From: Oscillospiraceae bacterium
Lineage (GTDB): Bacteria > Bacillota > Clostridia > Oscillospirales > Acutalibacteraceae
Assembly: GCA_015066165.1 (NCBI GenBank)
Contig: SVOX01000050.1
Location: forward strand, 1 to 9,467
DNA length: 9,467 bases
Direction: 5' to 3'
Of the stretch, positions 1-6,938 are shown in pieces. Each line of letters opens with the position of its first letter. The first letter of the stretch is position 1. Below the pieces are notes generated by a model. It made no database searches. It saw only the letters and a list, made by a program, of their open reading frames with translations, and was not told where the DNA came from. Position numbers and translations under genes: made by a program.

Positions 1-109
1 CGTAAATTTTGTCAATTTTATCGGTTTTAAGTGCGGCTTCAAACACGCCCATAAGTGAAGCGTTTATGGCAACTGTAGGTCCGCCTGATTGCGCAACTGC
101 AATATTCAT
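1..109 (-). CDS. pfp: 6-phosphofructokinase, probably PPi-dependent (N-terminal fragment)
   Basis: Phosphorylates fructose 6-phosphate to fructose 1,6-bisphosphate in glycolysis. Only the first 36 codons are present; the gene runs off the left edge. The visible N-terminus contains AQSGGPTVAINASL, the phosphate-binding glycine loop of the Pfk family. ATP-dependent bacterial enzymes usually read SGGDAPGMNAA here, whereas the SGGPT-x-x-INASL form is typical of pyrophosphate-dependent enzymes common in Clostridia, so PPi use is inferred. The ATG at 109-107 is preceded by GGAGG at 125-121 (11 nt apart). The gene is transcribed away from the transglutaminase-like gene. The catalytic residues that would settle PPi versus ATP use lie outside the window. 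Confidence 0.85.
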   Translation of the reverse strand, partial: MNIAVAQSGGPTVAINASLMGVFEAALKTDKIDKIY

Positions 110-143
110 AATTAAGAGTTCCTCCAAAATATATATTAATAAT

Positions 144-172
144 ATGATAACATCTTTTGGCTTAAAAATCTA
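144..172 (-). promoter_or_regulatory. Possible promoter of the phosphofructokinase gene
   Basis: On the minus strand TATCAT (149-144) is preceded by TG one base upstream, giving an extended -10 box. The hexamer 17 bases further upstream is TAGATT (172-167), a poor -35, which an extended -10 can tolerate. The start point would be near 137, leaving a leader of about 28 nt that contains the GGAGG ribosome site. The region is very AT-rich, so a chance match is possible. Confidence 0.4.
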
Positions 173-230
173 CATATTTCTAAAAATTATTTGAATTTGT
201 GACGTTTTTTTCGTTTAGGGCTTTAAATAG

Positions 231-259
231 TTGTAATTTTTAATTTGCTATGGTATAAT
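231..259 (+). promoter_or_regulatory. Sigma-A promoter with extended -10 for the transglutaminase-like gene
   Basis: The -35 is TTGTAA at 231-236 and the -10 is a consensus TATAAT at 254-259, separated by exactly 17 bases. TGG directly before the -10 (251-253) makes it an extended -10. Transcription should begin near 266. A ribosome site AAAGGA (288-293) lies 8 nt before the ATG at 302. No operator-like repeat was seen. Confidence 0.75.
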
Positions 260-301
260 TTAGTTGTGAAAGTTTGATTATTTTATGAAAGGAAAAGCAG
301 T

Positions 302-2578
302 ATGGTTAAAAAATTATCTAAAATTTTATCGTTATTTTTAATCCTAACAGTCCTTTTTTCAAATATACATATTGTATCTTTTGCGGATGATTACAGCACC
401 GAAGGGTACACGACCAATATTTACGAGTTTGCTGACGAAGTGCGTGAAATGATGACAAACCGTGAAAGGTACTATTCAATTAAGTATAAAAGTAAGACAT
501 TATATACAGAGCAAAATCAAGAAGATTTTACAGACATAATTACTGAATTAGTAAAACGTGCCTATCAAGAAACCGAACAAGCAAACCAAGGTGATTACCT
601 TAAATATGTGCTTTCTAAATATGGATATTTGCTTTCGGGATTTGGGTACGGTGAGTATTTTTACTATACTGTAGATCTTGAAATACAGTATTATACTTCG
701 GCAAATCAAGAACAAAAATTAACCCAAGAAATTGATAAAGTAATCGACGGTTTTGGTTTTACCAACAATACGCCCGAAATCCAAAAATGCGATGCTATTT
801 ATGACTACATAACCGAAAACGTAAGATACGATTATGCAAACCTTTATGATGATGAATATTTGTTAAAATACACAGCATATGCGGCGCTTATTAATAAAAC
901 TGCAGTATGTCAAGGATATGCCACTTTATTTTACAGAATGGCGAAAGAATGTGGATTAGACGTTCGTGTAATTTCGGGCACAAGCCGTGGCGAAGGTCAT
1001 GCTTGGAATATTGTTAAATTGGGTGACTGGTATTATTATCTTGATTCCACTTGGGATGAAGGCACAACCGATTACGATTACTATTTAAAGGGTAGTAACG
1101 ATTTTGACCAACATAATAGCGACCAAGAATTCAAAACAGCAGAGTTTAAGGCGGCTTACCCAATAAACACTTTAAATTTTGAAGACTTTTGTGAGCACGA
1201 CTTTTCAATTCCTGCAACTTGTACAAAAGGGGTGGTATGCTCGTTATGTGGCAAGGAATCACCTTATTCGAGTTCGCTGGGTCACAGTTTTACAAACTAT
1301 GTATATGATGAAGGAACCGCCACTTGTATAAAAGACGGCAAAAAGACTGCGGTTTGTGACCGTGAGGGTTGCCAAGCAACTAAAACGATAACAGCTCCAG
1401 GTACTGCACTTGGACACAGTTTTATAAACTACATATATAATGAAGGAACTGCTACTTGTACTTCAAACGGCACAAAAACTGCCAAGTGTGAACGTTGTAT
1501 TAAAACAGAAACCATAACTGCCGAAGGTACAATGTTAAGCCATCATTTTATAAACTATGTACCAAACGGTGATGCTACATGTGTTAATAACGGTAGCAAA
1601 ACCGCATTTTGTGATTATGGTTGCGGTACGGCCGATACAGTTTTAGATGAGGGCTCAAAAACATCTCACAATTTTGTTGGCGGAACTTGTCAGAACTGCG
1701 GTTATGAAAACTGTGAAATATCGGGTGTTCATAAATATTCTGAACCAACATGTAAAACACCGGGTGTTTGCTATTTGTGCAACCTGGCAATAGACCCCGA
1801 ACATCCGCAACCTGTGGGACATGATTATCAAGACTACAGACCCGATGATTTTGCAACTTGTGAAACTAATGCTACTAAAACAGGCAAATGTGTACATTGC
1901 GATAAAGTAGATACCAAAGAAATTGATGGAACTGTTTTAGGTCACAACTTTATAAATTATAAATATGACAACAATGCAACTTGTACCGCCGACGGCACAA
2001 AAACCGCCAAGTGTGAACGTTGCAGTAAAACCGATACATTGACAGTCGAAAATACAAAACTCAAACATACCTACACACCACGTGTTGTAACACCTGCTAC
2101 TTGTAAGACCACCGGCATTATGAATTACAAGTGTTCTTGCGGTGATAATTATAATAAAGTAATTCCAAAAACAAACGTACATAACTATGCACCGTTTAAT
2201 AACAAAGCTACTTATGCACAAGCGGGCTCATCGGGTAATGTGTGTACAGTATGCGGTTCTAAAGCTAACGTAAAAGTTATTCCAAAACTTGTACCAAAGA
2301 CCACAAAAATTTCAAAACTTACCGCCAAGAAAAAGAGTTTGGTAGTTAAGATTAAGCGCAACAAGAGTGTTACAGGTTACGAAATACAATATTCACTTAA
2401 AAAGAATTTTAAATCAGCCAAGAAAGTAACACTAAAGAAAAATTCATCTATTTCAAAGACCATTAAGAAATTAAAATCGAAGAAAACATACTATGTAAGG
2501 GTTCGAACTTATAAAACCTATAATGGCAAGAAGTATTATTCGGCTTGGTCGAAAGCGGTCAAGAAAAAGACTAAATAA
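302..2578 (+). CDS. Secreted transglutaminase-like protein with Cys/His-rich repeats and Lys-rich fibronectin-III-like tail
   Basis: An exported 758-residue protein. Residues 1-28 are a signal peptide: basic start, long hydrophobic core, and a likely cut after SFA before DD. About 163-255 is a transglutaminase/protease-like core with its full Cys-His-Asp triad: C203 (AVCQGYA), H233 (GHAWN) and D248 (YLDSTWD). It could crosslink or hydrolyse peptides or proteins at the cell surface; the substrate cannot be read from sequence. About 299-664 is an array of roughly 42-residue modules of the form GHxFxNY-ATC-GTKTAxCxxC, each with one His and three or more Cys, suggestive of small metal-bound folds. 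Residues 667-758 resemble the bacterial fibronectin-III-like domain (YEIQYS, YYVRVRTY, YYSAWS) and are extremely Lys-rich, which may favour binding to anionic wall polymers (inference). No LPXTG or SLH anchor is visible. It is a single-gene transcript with its own promoter and terminator. Confidence 0.88.
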   Translation: MVKKLSKILSLFLILTVLFSNIHIVSFADDYSTEGYTTNIYEFADEVREMMTNRERYYSIKYKSKTLYTEQNQEDFTDIITELVKRAYQETEQANQGDYLKYVLSKYGYLLSGFGYGEYFYYTVDLEIQYYTSANQEQKLTQEIDKVIDGFGFTNNTPEIQKCDAIYDYITENVRYDYANLYDDEYLLKYTAYAALINKTAVCQGYATLFYRMAKECGLDVRVISGTSRGEGHAWNIVKLGDWYYYLDSTWDEGTTDYDYYLKGSNDFDQHNSDQEFKTAEFKAAYPINTLNFEDFCEHDFSIPATCTKGVVCSLCGKESPYSSSLGHSFTNYVYDEGTATCIKDGKKTAVCDREGCQATKTITAPGTALGHSFINYIYNEGTATCTSNGTKTAKCERCIKTETITAEGTMLSHHFINYVPNGDATCVNNGSKTAFCDYGCGTADTVLDEGSKTSHNFVGGTCQNCGYENCEISGVHKYSEPTCKTPGVCYLCNLAIDPEHPQPVGHDYQDYRPDDFATCETNATKTGKCVHCDKVDTKEIDGTVLGHNFINYKYDNNATCTADGTKTAKCERCSKTDTLTVENTKLKHTYTPRVVTPATCKTTGIMNYKCSCGDNYNKVIPKTNVHNYAPFNNKATYAQAGSSGNVCTVCGSKANVKVIPKLVPKTTKISKLTAKKKSLVVKIKRNKSVTGYEIQYSLKKNFKSAKKVTLKKNSSISKTIKKLKSKKTYYVRVRTYKTYNGKKYYSAWSKAVKKKTK
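1196..2296 (+). repeat. Tandem Cys/His-rich repeat array inside the transglutaminase-like gene
   Basis: Clear units begin at the GH, SH or equivalent motif at nucleotides 1280, 1412, 1538, 1817 and 1940 (residues 327, 371, 413, 506, 547), spaced 41-44 residues where adjacent. Degenerate units lie at residues 299-326, 455-505 (two short pieces), 588-630 and up to about 664. The shared pattern is G-H-x-F-x-N-Y, then A-T-C, then G-T-K-T-A-x-C-x-x-C. Units 2 and 5 are nearly identical at the DNA level over 31 bases (1467-1497 and 1992-2022, one silent T/C difference), which indicates fairly recent duplication or recombination. Similar ATC...CxxC modules occur in many clostridial secreted proteins. 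Confidence 0.85.
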
Positions 2579-2581
2579 AAC

Positions 2582-2614
2582 AAAAAACTGCGAGAAATTT
2601 CTCGCAGTTTTTTT
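2582..2614. terminator. Bidirectional intrinsic terminator
   Basis: A perfect inverted repeat centred between 2597 and 2598: CTGCGAGAAA pairs with TTTCTCGCAG, flanked by six A on the left and seven T on the right. Read on the plus strand it ends the transglutaminase-like gene 3 bp after its stop; read on the minus strand the A run becomes the U tract that ends the pot operon. The outermost bases overlap the potD stop codon (2615-2613), so the two convergent genes share one compact terminator. Confidence 0.93.
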
Positions 2615-3719
2615 AATGCAGTTTTACGTCGCACCAAAGCATTTCGTAATACATTCTAACATCGTCGGGTATGTCGTGATAGTACTGAACTTTTGGAATA
2701 TCCTTTTGGTTTGGATATAATATTTCATTTTCATAATAGCAATAATCAGGGTTGTTTACAACCGCTTTGTTTGGTGAAGCATAACCGATATATTCCGCAT
2801 TGGCGGTGGCTATTTCGGGCTCTAAAAGGAAGTTTATATACATAAGAGCCGCTTCATAATTTTTGCAAGATTTTGGTATGCAAACAGAATCTATAAAAAT
2901 ATTTGTGCCTTCTTGCGGATAGAAAAATCTCAAATCTTGGTTTGTGTCATACATTGTAAGATAATCACCCGCATAATAGGGAGCAATGGCGGCTTCGCCT
3001 GTTTCCATTTTACCGTAAACTTCGTCCATAACGTAAGATTGTAAATTGTCTTTGCCTTTTTTAAGAAGATTTGCGGCTTTGTCCCAATCGTTTTTATTGG
3101 TGGAGTTAAGGTCAAGCCCTAAATACATTTGCGCCGTCATAAAAGCGTCACGTGGGTTGTTAAAATTAAGTGTTTTATCTTTGTATTTTTCATCCCACAA
3201 AACACTCCAAGAATTAGGAATATCCTGACTTACTTGAGCGGCGTTATATATGATACCAACCATTCCAACCGAAAAAGGAACGCTATATTTATTTTGGGGG
3301 TCAAAGAAAATGTTTTTATATTTTTGGTCAATAAGATTATAGTTTGAAAGTTTTTTGGTGTCTATTTCACGAAGTTCGTTTTCTTTAATAAGACGCTCAA
3401 TCATATAATCTGAAGGGATTATTATGTCGTAAGTAACACCGCCGCTTTTAATTTGCGAATACATTGTTTCGTTACTTTCAAACGTGAGATAGTTTACTTT
3501 AATGCCTGTCAGCCGCTCAAATTCGGCATTGACGTCAATTGTCTGGTCGCTGCCGTCGGAAATATATTCGCCCCAGTTGTAAACTGTAAGAGTGGTGCCT
3601 TTGAGTTCTTGCGAATAATTGGCTTTTAAATCTAAATCGAAATATTTGTATGCGTATTCACAACCGCAAAGCCAAAAACAAAGGCAAATGCTTAAAAGAA
3701 GAGATAATATTTTTTTCAT
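2613..3719 (-). CDS. potD: Polyamine ABC transporter substrate-binding lipoprotein PotD
   Basis: The extracellular receptor that captures spermidine or putrescine and delivers it to PotBC. It has 368 residues (E. coli PotD has 348). Residues 1-20 form a lipoprotein signal with lipobox LCGC, lipid anchor C20, as expected in a monoderm. The PotD opening strand TVYNWGEYIS (W49, Y52) and FERLTGIKVNY, YDIIIPSDYMIERL and IGYASPNKAV are characteristic. In E. coli PotD a Trp-x-Asp pair contacts the ligand; here the matching motif is F275-I-D277, keeping the Asp but replacing the Trp with Phe. The ATG lies 1 nt after the potC stop, with AGGAGGG at 3732-3726 inside the end of potC, 6 nt before the start. 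Last gene of potABCD. Whether it prefers spermidine or putrescine is not decidable here. Confidence 0.93.
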   Translation of the reverse strand: MKKILSLLLSICLCFWLCGCEYAYKYFDLDLKANYSQELKGTTLTVYNWGEYISDGSDQTIDVNAEFERLTGIKVNYLTFESNETMYSQIKSGGVTYDIIIPSDYMIERLIKENELREIDTKKLSNYNLIDQKYKNIFFDPQNKYSVPFSVGMVGIIYNAAQVSQDIPNSWSVLWDEKYKDKTLNFNNPRDAFMTAQMYLGLDLNSTNKNDWDKAANLLKKGKDNLQSYVMDEVYGKMETGEAAIAPYYAGDYLTMYDTNQDLRFFYPQEGTNIFIDSVCIPKSCKNYEAALMYINFLLEPEIATANAEYIGYASPNKAVVNNPDYCYYENEILYPNQKDIPKVQYYHDIPDDVRMYYEMLWCDVKLH

Positions 3720-3720
3720 A

Positions 3721-4527
3721 TTAAACCCTCCTTTTTGTTGTTTTTGCTTCGTTTTTACTGCTAATCATATTGTAAAAAATGAGCAACACAAAAATAACTA
3801 TAAATATAAGGGTTGAAAGGGCATAAGTATCGGGCGTTACCGATTTTTTGGTCATATTGTAAATGATTATAGGCAAAGTTTGATAATGACCGCAAGTGAA
3901 GTAACTTATAACAAAATCATCAAGCGATAAAGTAAACGCCATTATCATACCTGTCATAATGCCTGTTGAAATTGAAGGCAGTATAACCTTAAAAAATGCT
4001 TTAACAGGGGTACAGCCAAGGTCGAGTGCCGCTTCGTGCAAATTGGCATCAGTTTGCTTGAGTTTGGGCATTACTGAAAGTATAACGTAGGGAAGATTAA
4101 AAGTTATATGGGCAATAAGTACGGTTGCAAATCCCAAAGATTCTGTCATTCCAAAAAGTTTACCAATAAAAATGAACAAAAGCATAAGAGAAATACCTGT
4201 TACTATATCGGCATTCATCATTGGAATATTGGTGGCACCCATAATTAAGCGGTTTGCCAACTTATTGCGAATTGCCATAATGCCAACTGCCGCCGCAGTG
4301 CCTAAAACAGTTGAAATCAAGGCGGAAAGCACAGCAATTATTAGAGTGTGCTTTAAAGCGGTGAGCATTGTACTGTCTGACAAAAGTCCTAAATACCATT
4401 TGGTTGAAAATTCTTCAAAAACCCAAACACTGCTTGATGAATTGAAAGAAAAAACAATCATAACAAGCACGGGGGCGTATAAGAAAAACAAAATAAGTCC
4501 AATATAGAAGCGTGACAAAAATTTCAT
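3721..4527 (-). CDS. potC: Polyamine ABC transporter permease PotC
   Basis: One of the two inner-membrane channel subunits for polyamine import, 268 residues, close to the family's usual size. Several hydrophobic helices are visible, the first at about residues 8-27 and the last at about 238-255. The coupling motif that docks onto the ATPase is EAALDLG at 165-171, followed by FFKVILP; the PotC-type LSLDDFVISYF follows at 200-210. The C-terminus ends in a basic tail (KTTKRRV). The start codon overlaps the potB stop as ATGA (4527-4524), with GGAGG at 4541-4537, 9 nt upstream, consistent with coupled translation of equal amounts of the two permeases. Confidence 0.95.
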   Translation of the reverse strand: MKFLSRFYIGLILFFLYAPVLVMIVFSFNSSSSVWVFEEFSTKWYLGLLSDSTMLTALKHTLIIAVLSALISTVLGTAAAVGIMAIRNKLANRLIMGATNIPMMNADIVTGISLMLLFIFIGKLFGMTESLGFATVLIAHITFNLPYVILSVMPKLKQTDANLHEAALDLGCTPVKAFFKVILPSISTGIMTGMIMAFTLSLDDFVISYFTCGHYQTLPIIIYNMTKKSVTPDTYALSTLIFIVIFVLLIFYNMISSKNEAKTTKRRV

Positions 4528-5348
4528 ATTACCACACCTCCGTCATCATCTGAAAACTTGTTCATAACAAACAAACTTATCATAATTAAAATCATAAGAA
4601 TTAATGATATTGAAGATGCGATGTTGTAATAATCAGGACCTAAATTGAAGAAATATTCAATTGTGTCACCAACAAGCATTGTTTTGTTACCGCCAAGTTT
4701 TTGTGAAATGTAAAATGTGCTTACGCTTGGCACAAAAACCATAGTTATTCCCGAAATTACACCCGGACGGCTTAAAGGAAAAATAACTTTTTTAAACTTG
4801 TTAAATGCGTTTGCGCCCAAGTCGTCTGATGCCTCTAAAAGCGAGTTGTCAATTTTACTCATAACCGAATAAATTGGCAAAATCATATAAGGTATAAAGT
4901 CGTAAACCATACCTAAAATTACAGCACCCGGTGTGTTGATTAGTTTTAACGGTCCAATTCCCAATTTGGCTAAAAAGGTGTTTATTATACCTGTGTTGGC
5001 TAATATTGTTATCCAAGAATATGTGCGAATAAGGAAGTTCATCCACATAGGAAGCATAACAATCATCATAATCATTTTTTGACTGCTGACTTTAAGTTTT
5101 GTCATAAAATATGCCATTGGGTAAGCAAGAAGCAAAGTTATAACGGTTGCAATAATTGCGTAAAGAATTGAAATTGCAAATGCTTTTTTATACCGTCCGA
5201 GCGATGCTAAATTTTGTAGTGTGAACGTGCCGGAGGCATCTGTCAAAGCGAAATATACCATTATAACAAGGGGGACAATGATAAATATTGCCGCCCATAC
5301 AATGTAAGGACTTGCTATTAGACGATTTCCAAAAGATTTTTTGTTCAT
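4524..5348 (-). CDS. potB: Polyamine ABC transporter permease PotB
   Basis: The partner channel subunit to PotC, 274 residues. Hydrophobic helices appear from about residue 15 onward, with the family segments [14 protein letters not shown] (99-112) and [15 protein letters not shown] (146-160). The ATPase-docking motif is EASDDLG at 172-178, followed by [12 protein letters not shown]. The C-terminus is short, acidic and then glycine-rich (SDDDGGVVI). Its ATG overlaps the potA stop as ATGA (5348-5345), and GGAGG at 5360-5356 sits 7 nt upstream within the end of potA. Both features favour translational coupling to potA. Confidence 0.95.
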   Translation of the reverse strand: MNKKSFGNRLIASPYIVWAAIFIIVPLVIMVYFALTDASGTFTLQNLASLGRYKKAFAISILYAIIATVITLLLAYPMAYFMTKLKVSSQKMIMMIVMLPMWMNFLIRTYSWITILANTGIINTFLAKLGIGPLKLINTPGAVILGMVYDFIPYMILPIYSVMSKIDNSLLEASDDLGANAFNKFKKVIFPLSRPGVISGITMVFVPSVSTFYISQKLGGNKTMLVGDTIEYFFNLGPDYYNIASSISLILMILIMISLFVMNKFSDDDGGVVI

Positions 5349-6466
5349 TCTTCTACCTCCAGCGGTTCACTTAAAAGGTCGTGCTCTTCGCTGTAAGAAG
5401 AATAATCGCCGTAAAGGCCTGAATATTCGCTTTTTTTCATAATGTGAATGGCATCGGGTTCAATATATAACCCTACTTTGTCATCTACAAAGTGTTCGTC
5501 GGTTGTTTGAATCATCCACTTAAAACCGCCAATATCAACAATGATTTCGTAGTGAACGCCAAGGAACGATACCGAAGTTACAATACCCGTTAACATACCT
5601 TGCTCTATAGGTACAATGTCAACGTCTTCGGGACGAACAACAACATCTACGGCTTCGTTTGGCGAAAAACCCTTGTCAAGACATTCGAATTTAGAGCCCG
5701 AAAACTCAACGTAATAGTCTTTTAACATAACACCATCTACAATGTTTGACTCGCCAATAAAATCAGCCACAAAGGCATTTTTTGGCTCATTATAAATGTC
5801 TTGCGGTGTGCCAACTTGTTGAATTTTACCGCCGTCCATAACAACAACACGGTCAGACATAGTGAGCGCTTCTTCTTGGTCGTGGGTTACAAAAATAAAA
5901 GTAATGCCAAGTTGCTGTTGGATTTTCTTAAGTTCTTTTTGCATATCTTTACGCAGTTTAAGGTCAAGCGCTGCCAACGGTTCGTCCAAAAGCAAAACTT
6001 TTGGATGGTTTGCAATGGCGCGTGCGATTGCGACACGTTGTTGCTGACCGCCCGAAAGGGTGTCTATACTGCGTTTTTCAAAACCCGAAAGGTTTACAAG
6101 TTTTAACATTTCGGTTACTTTTTCTTTAATTTCTGCTTCGCGCATTTTCTTTACACGAAGACCGAACGCCACGTTTTCATATACGTTAAGATACGGGAAA
6201 AGAGCATAACGTTGAAAAATGGTGTTAACCTGTCGCTTAAAAGCCGGAACACCATTGATTTTTTTACCCTCAAAGACAACGTCGCCGTTATTGGGTTCCA
6301 AAAATCCTGCTATTAAACGAAGGGTGGTAGTTTTGCCGCAACCTGAAGGTCCTAAAAGGGTTATAAATTCTTTGTCCTTGATTTGAAGGTTGAGGTTGTC
6401 AAGCACCGTCTCGTTGTCAAATGCGACCGAAATGTCTTTTAGTTCTACAATATTTTCTTTTTGCAT
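5345..6466 (-). CDS. potA: Polyamine ABC transporter ATP-binding protein PotA
   Basis: The cytoplasmic ATPase that powers polyamine uptake through PotBC, 373 residues from the chosen start. All nucleotide-binding motifs are present: Walker [10 protein letters not shown] (39-47), Q-loop Q85 (FQRYALFP), signature LSGGQ (137-141), Walker B VLLLDEP with catalytic E162, and H-loop H195 (FVTHDQ). The C-terminal part, from about 240, is the TOBE-type regulatory domain of PotA/MalK-like ATPases, including [10 protein letters not shown]. The ATG at 6466 is chosen because AAAGGGGG (6483-6476) ends 9 nt before it and because family members begin a few residues before VELKDIS. The frame stays open upstream to an ATG at 6616, but those 50 residues resemble no ATPase and coincide with the structured leader. 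First gene of potABCD. Confidence 0.95.
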   Translation of the reverse strand: MQKENIVELKDISVAFDNETVLDNLNLQIKDKEFITLLGPSGCGKTTTLRLIAGFLEPNNGDVVFEGKKINGVPAFKRQVNTIFQRYALFPYLNVYENVAFGLRVKKMREAEIKEKVTEMLKLVNLSGFEKRSIDTLSGGQQQRVAIARAIANHPKVLLLDEPLAALDLKLRKDMQKELKKIQQQLGITFIFVTHDQEEALTMSDRVVVMDGGKIQQVGTPQDIYNEPKNAFVADFIGESNIVDGVMLKDYYVEFSGSKFECLDKGFSPNEAVDVVVRPEDVDIVPIEQGMLTGIVTSVSFLGVHYEIIVDIGGFKWMIQTTDEHFVDDKVGLYIEPDAIHIMKKSEYSGLYGDYSSYSEEHDLLSEPLEVEE

Positions 6467-6719
6467 AAAAAGCATCCCCCTTTGTTCAACACATAAGTGT
6501 CGAAACAAGAATTTAGTTTGGCAGTAGGGAAATGATAGAGCCACATTTCCTACAAACCTATCTTGCTCGATACCCGCCGTTTCCTCGTAATATGCCCTGA
6601 ACAAAGGGTTTTTCATAGTTTTCTCGCACTAAACGGAAACTACGGCATAAAATCTGAAACAGCACTCTACACAAGATGCTTTGTCGATTTTAATCGACAT
6701 ATTTTTTAATATAAATATC
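6467..6719 (-). promoter_or_regulatory. Long structured 5' leader of potABCD with Shine-Dalgarno-sequestering complement
   Basis: About 250 nt separate the predicted start point from the potA ATG. Hairpins found by hand, in transcript order: 6698-6683 (GUCGAU/AUCGAC); 6680-6661 (AGCAUCU/AGAGUGCU, one bulge); a 9-bp stem 6646-6635 with 6584-6576 (3-nt bulge) enclosing a hairpin CCCU/AGGG at 6608-6595 whose base extends through 6617-6614 with 6594-6591; 6557-6516 (14 pairs, two bulges); and 6502-6487 (CGACAC/GUGUUG, loop UUAU). The segment CCCUUUGUUCA (6608-6598), which includes the loop of the inner hairpin, is the exact complement of UGAACAAAGGG (6488-6478), which contains the potA ribosome site. 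The two foldings are mutually exclusive, or form a loop-to-SD pseudoknot. I recognise no known riboswitch class in it. Function is inferred from pairing alone. Confidence 0.6.
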
Positions 6720-6725
6720 ATTACA

Positions 6726-6754
6726 AATATATAATATATTACATTAAAAGTCAA
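6726..6754 (-). promoter_or_regulatory. Probable sigma-A promoter of the potABCD operon
   Basis: On the minus strand TTGACT (6754-6749) and TATATT (6731-6726) are separated by 17 bases. Transcription would start near 6719, giving the long leader described separately. The surrounding stretch is very AT-rich, so the exact -10 could shift by a base or two, but the -35 is a good match and stands out. Confidence 0.65.
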
Positions 6755-6863
6755 GATTTATTTTGCGCTGTAAATTGGTGGATTTTGGTTGGTTTATTAT
6801 GTTGTAAATTTGTGAACAATTTGTTAATAGTCAGGGAAAGTCAAATAATTTTTCAAAAAACTA
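6755..6863. other. AT-rich spacer between divergent promoters
   Basis: This stretch lies between the back-to-back pot and hrcA promoters. I see no gene and no strong hairpin. The A/T-rich tract at about 6843-6860, directly upstream of the hrcA -35, could act as an UP element for RNA polymerase; this rests only on composition. Confidence 0.4.
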
Positions 6864-6891
6864 TTGACAAATGAAATTTTTAGCATATAAT
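6864..6891 (+). promoter_or_regulatory. Sigma-A promoter of the hrcA-grpE-dnaK operon
   Basis: Consensus -35 TTGACA (6864-6869) and consensus -10 TATAAT (6886-6891) with a 16-bp spacer. Transcription should start near 6898, so the CIRCE operator lies at the very start of the transcript, where bound HrcA would block initiation. The two perfect hexamers suggest a strong promoter held down by repression. Confidence 0.92.
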
Positions 6892-6899
6892 AGTAACTG

Positions 6900-6926
6900 T
6901 TAGCACTCAAAGGTTGAGAGTGCTAA
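6900..6926 (+). promoter_or_regulatory. CIRCE operator (HrcA binding site)
   Basis: A perfect match to the CIRCE consensus: TTAGCACTC (6900-6908), a 9-base spacer, then GAGTGCTAA (6918-6926). This inverted repeat is the binding site of the HrcA repressor, encoded immediately downstream, so the operon is autoregulated and released on heat or protein-folding stress. In the mRNA the same repeat can form a hairpin close to the hrcA translation start. Confidence 0.98.
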
Positions 6927-6938
6927 AAATGAAACGGG

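Noticed and set aside
9..194. 61-residue plus-strand open frame at the left edge
   Set aside because: It runs antisense to the phosphofructokinase start and then through AT-rich promoter DNA, with no ribosome site.
1280..2062. CRISPR-like or mobile repeat array
   Set aside because: Repeats are in-frame protein modules with diverged DNA, no constant repeat-spacer alternation and no cas genes.
6467..6475. PotA starting at ATG 6475 (three residues upstream of the chosen start)
   Set aside because: The G run of the ribosome site abuts this ATG with no spacing, so it cannot serve it; ATG 6466 is at the right distance.
6467..6616. PotA starting at ATG 6616 (423 residues)
   Set aside because: No ribosome site fits that ATG, the added 50 residues do not resemble the ABC family, and the ATG at 6466 has AAAGGGGG at 9 nt.
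6467..6719. Known riboswitch classes (TPP, FMN, lysine, SAM, glycine, guanidine, c-di-GMP, ZTP and others)
   Set aside because: None of the conserved core sequences I know for these classes is present. A covariance-model search is needed to be certain.
6803..6820. Short inverted repeat AAATT...AATTT upstream of the hrcA promoter
   Set aside because: Only five A/T pairs in very AT-rich DNA; expected by chance.
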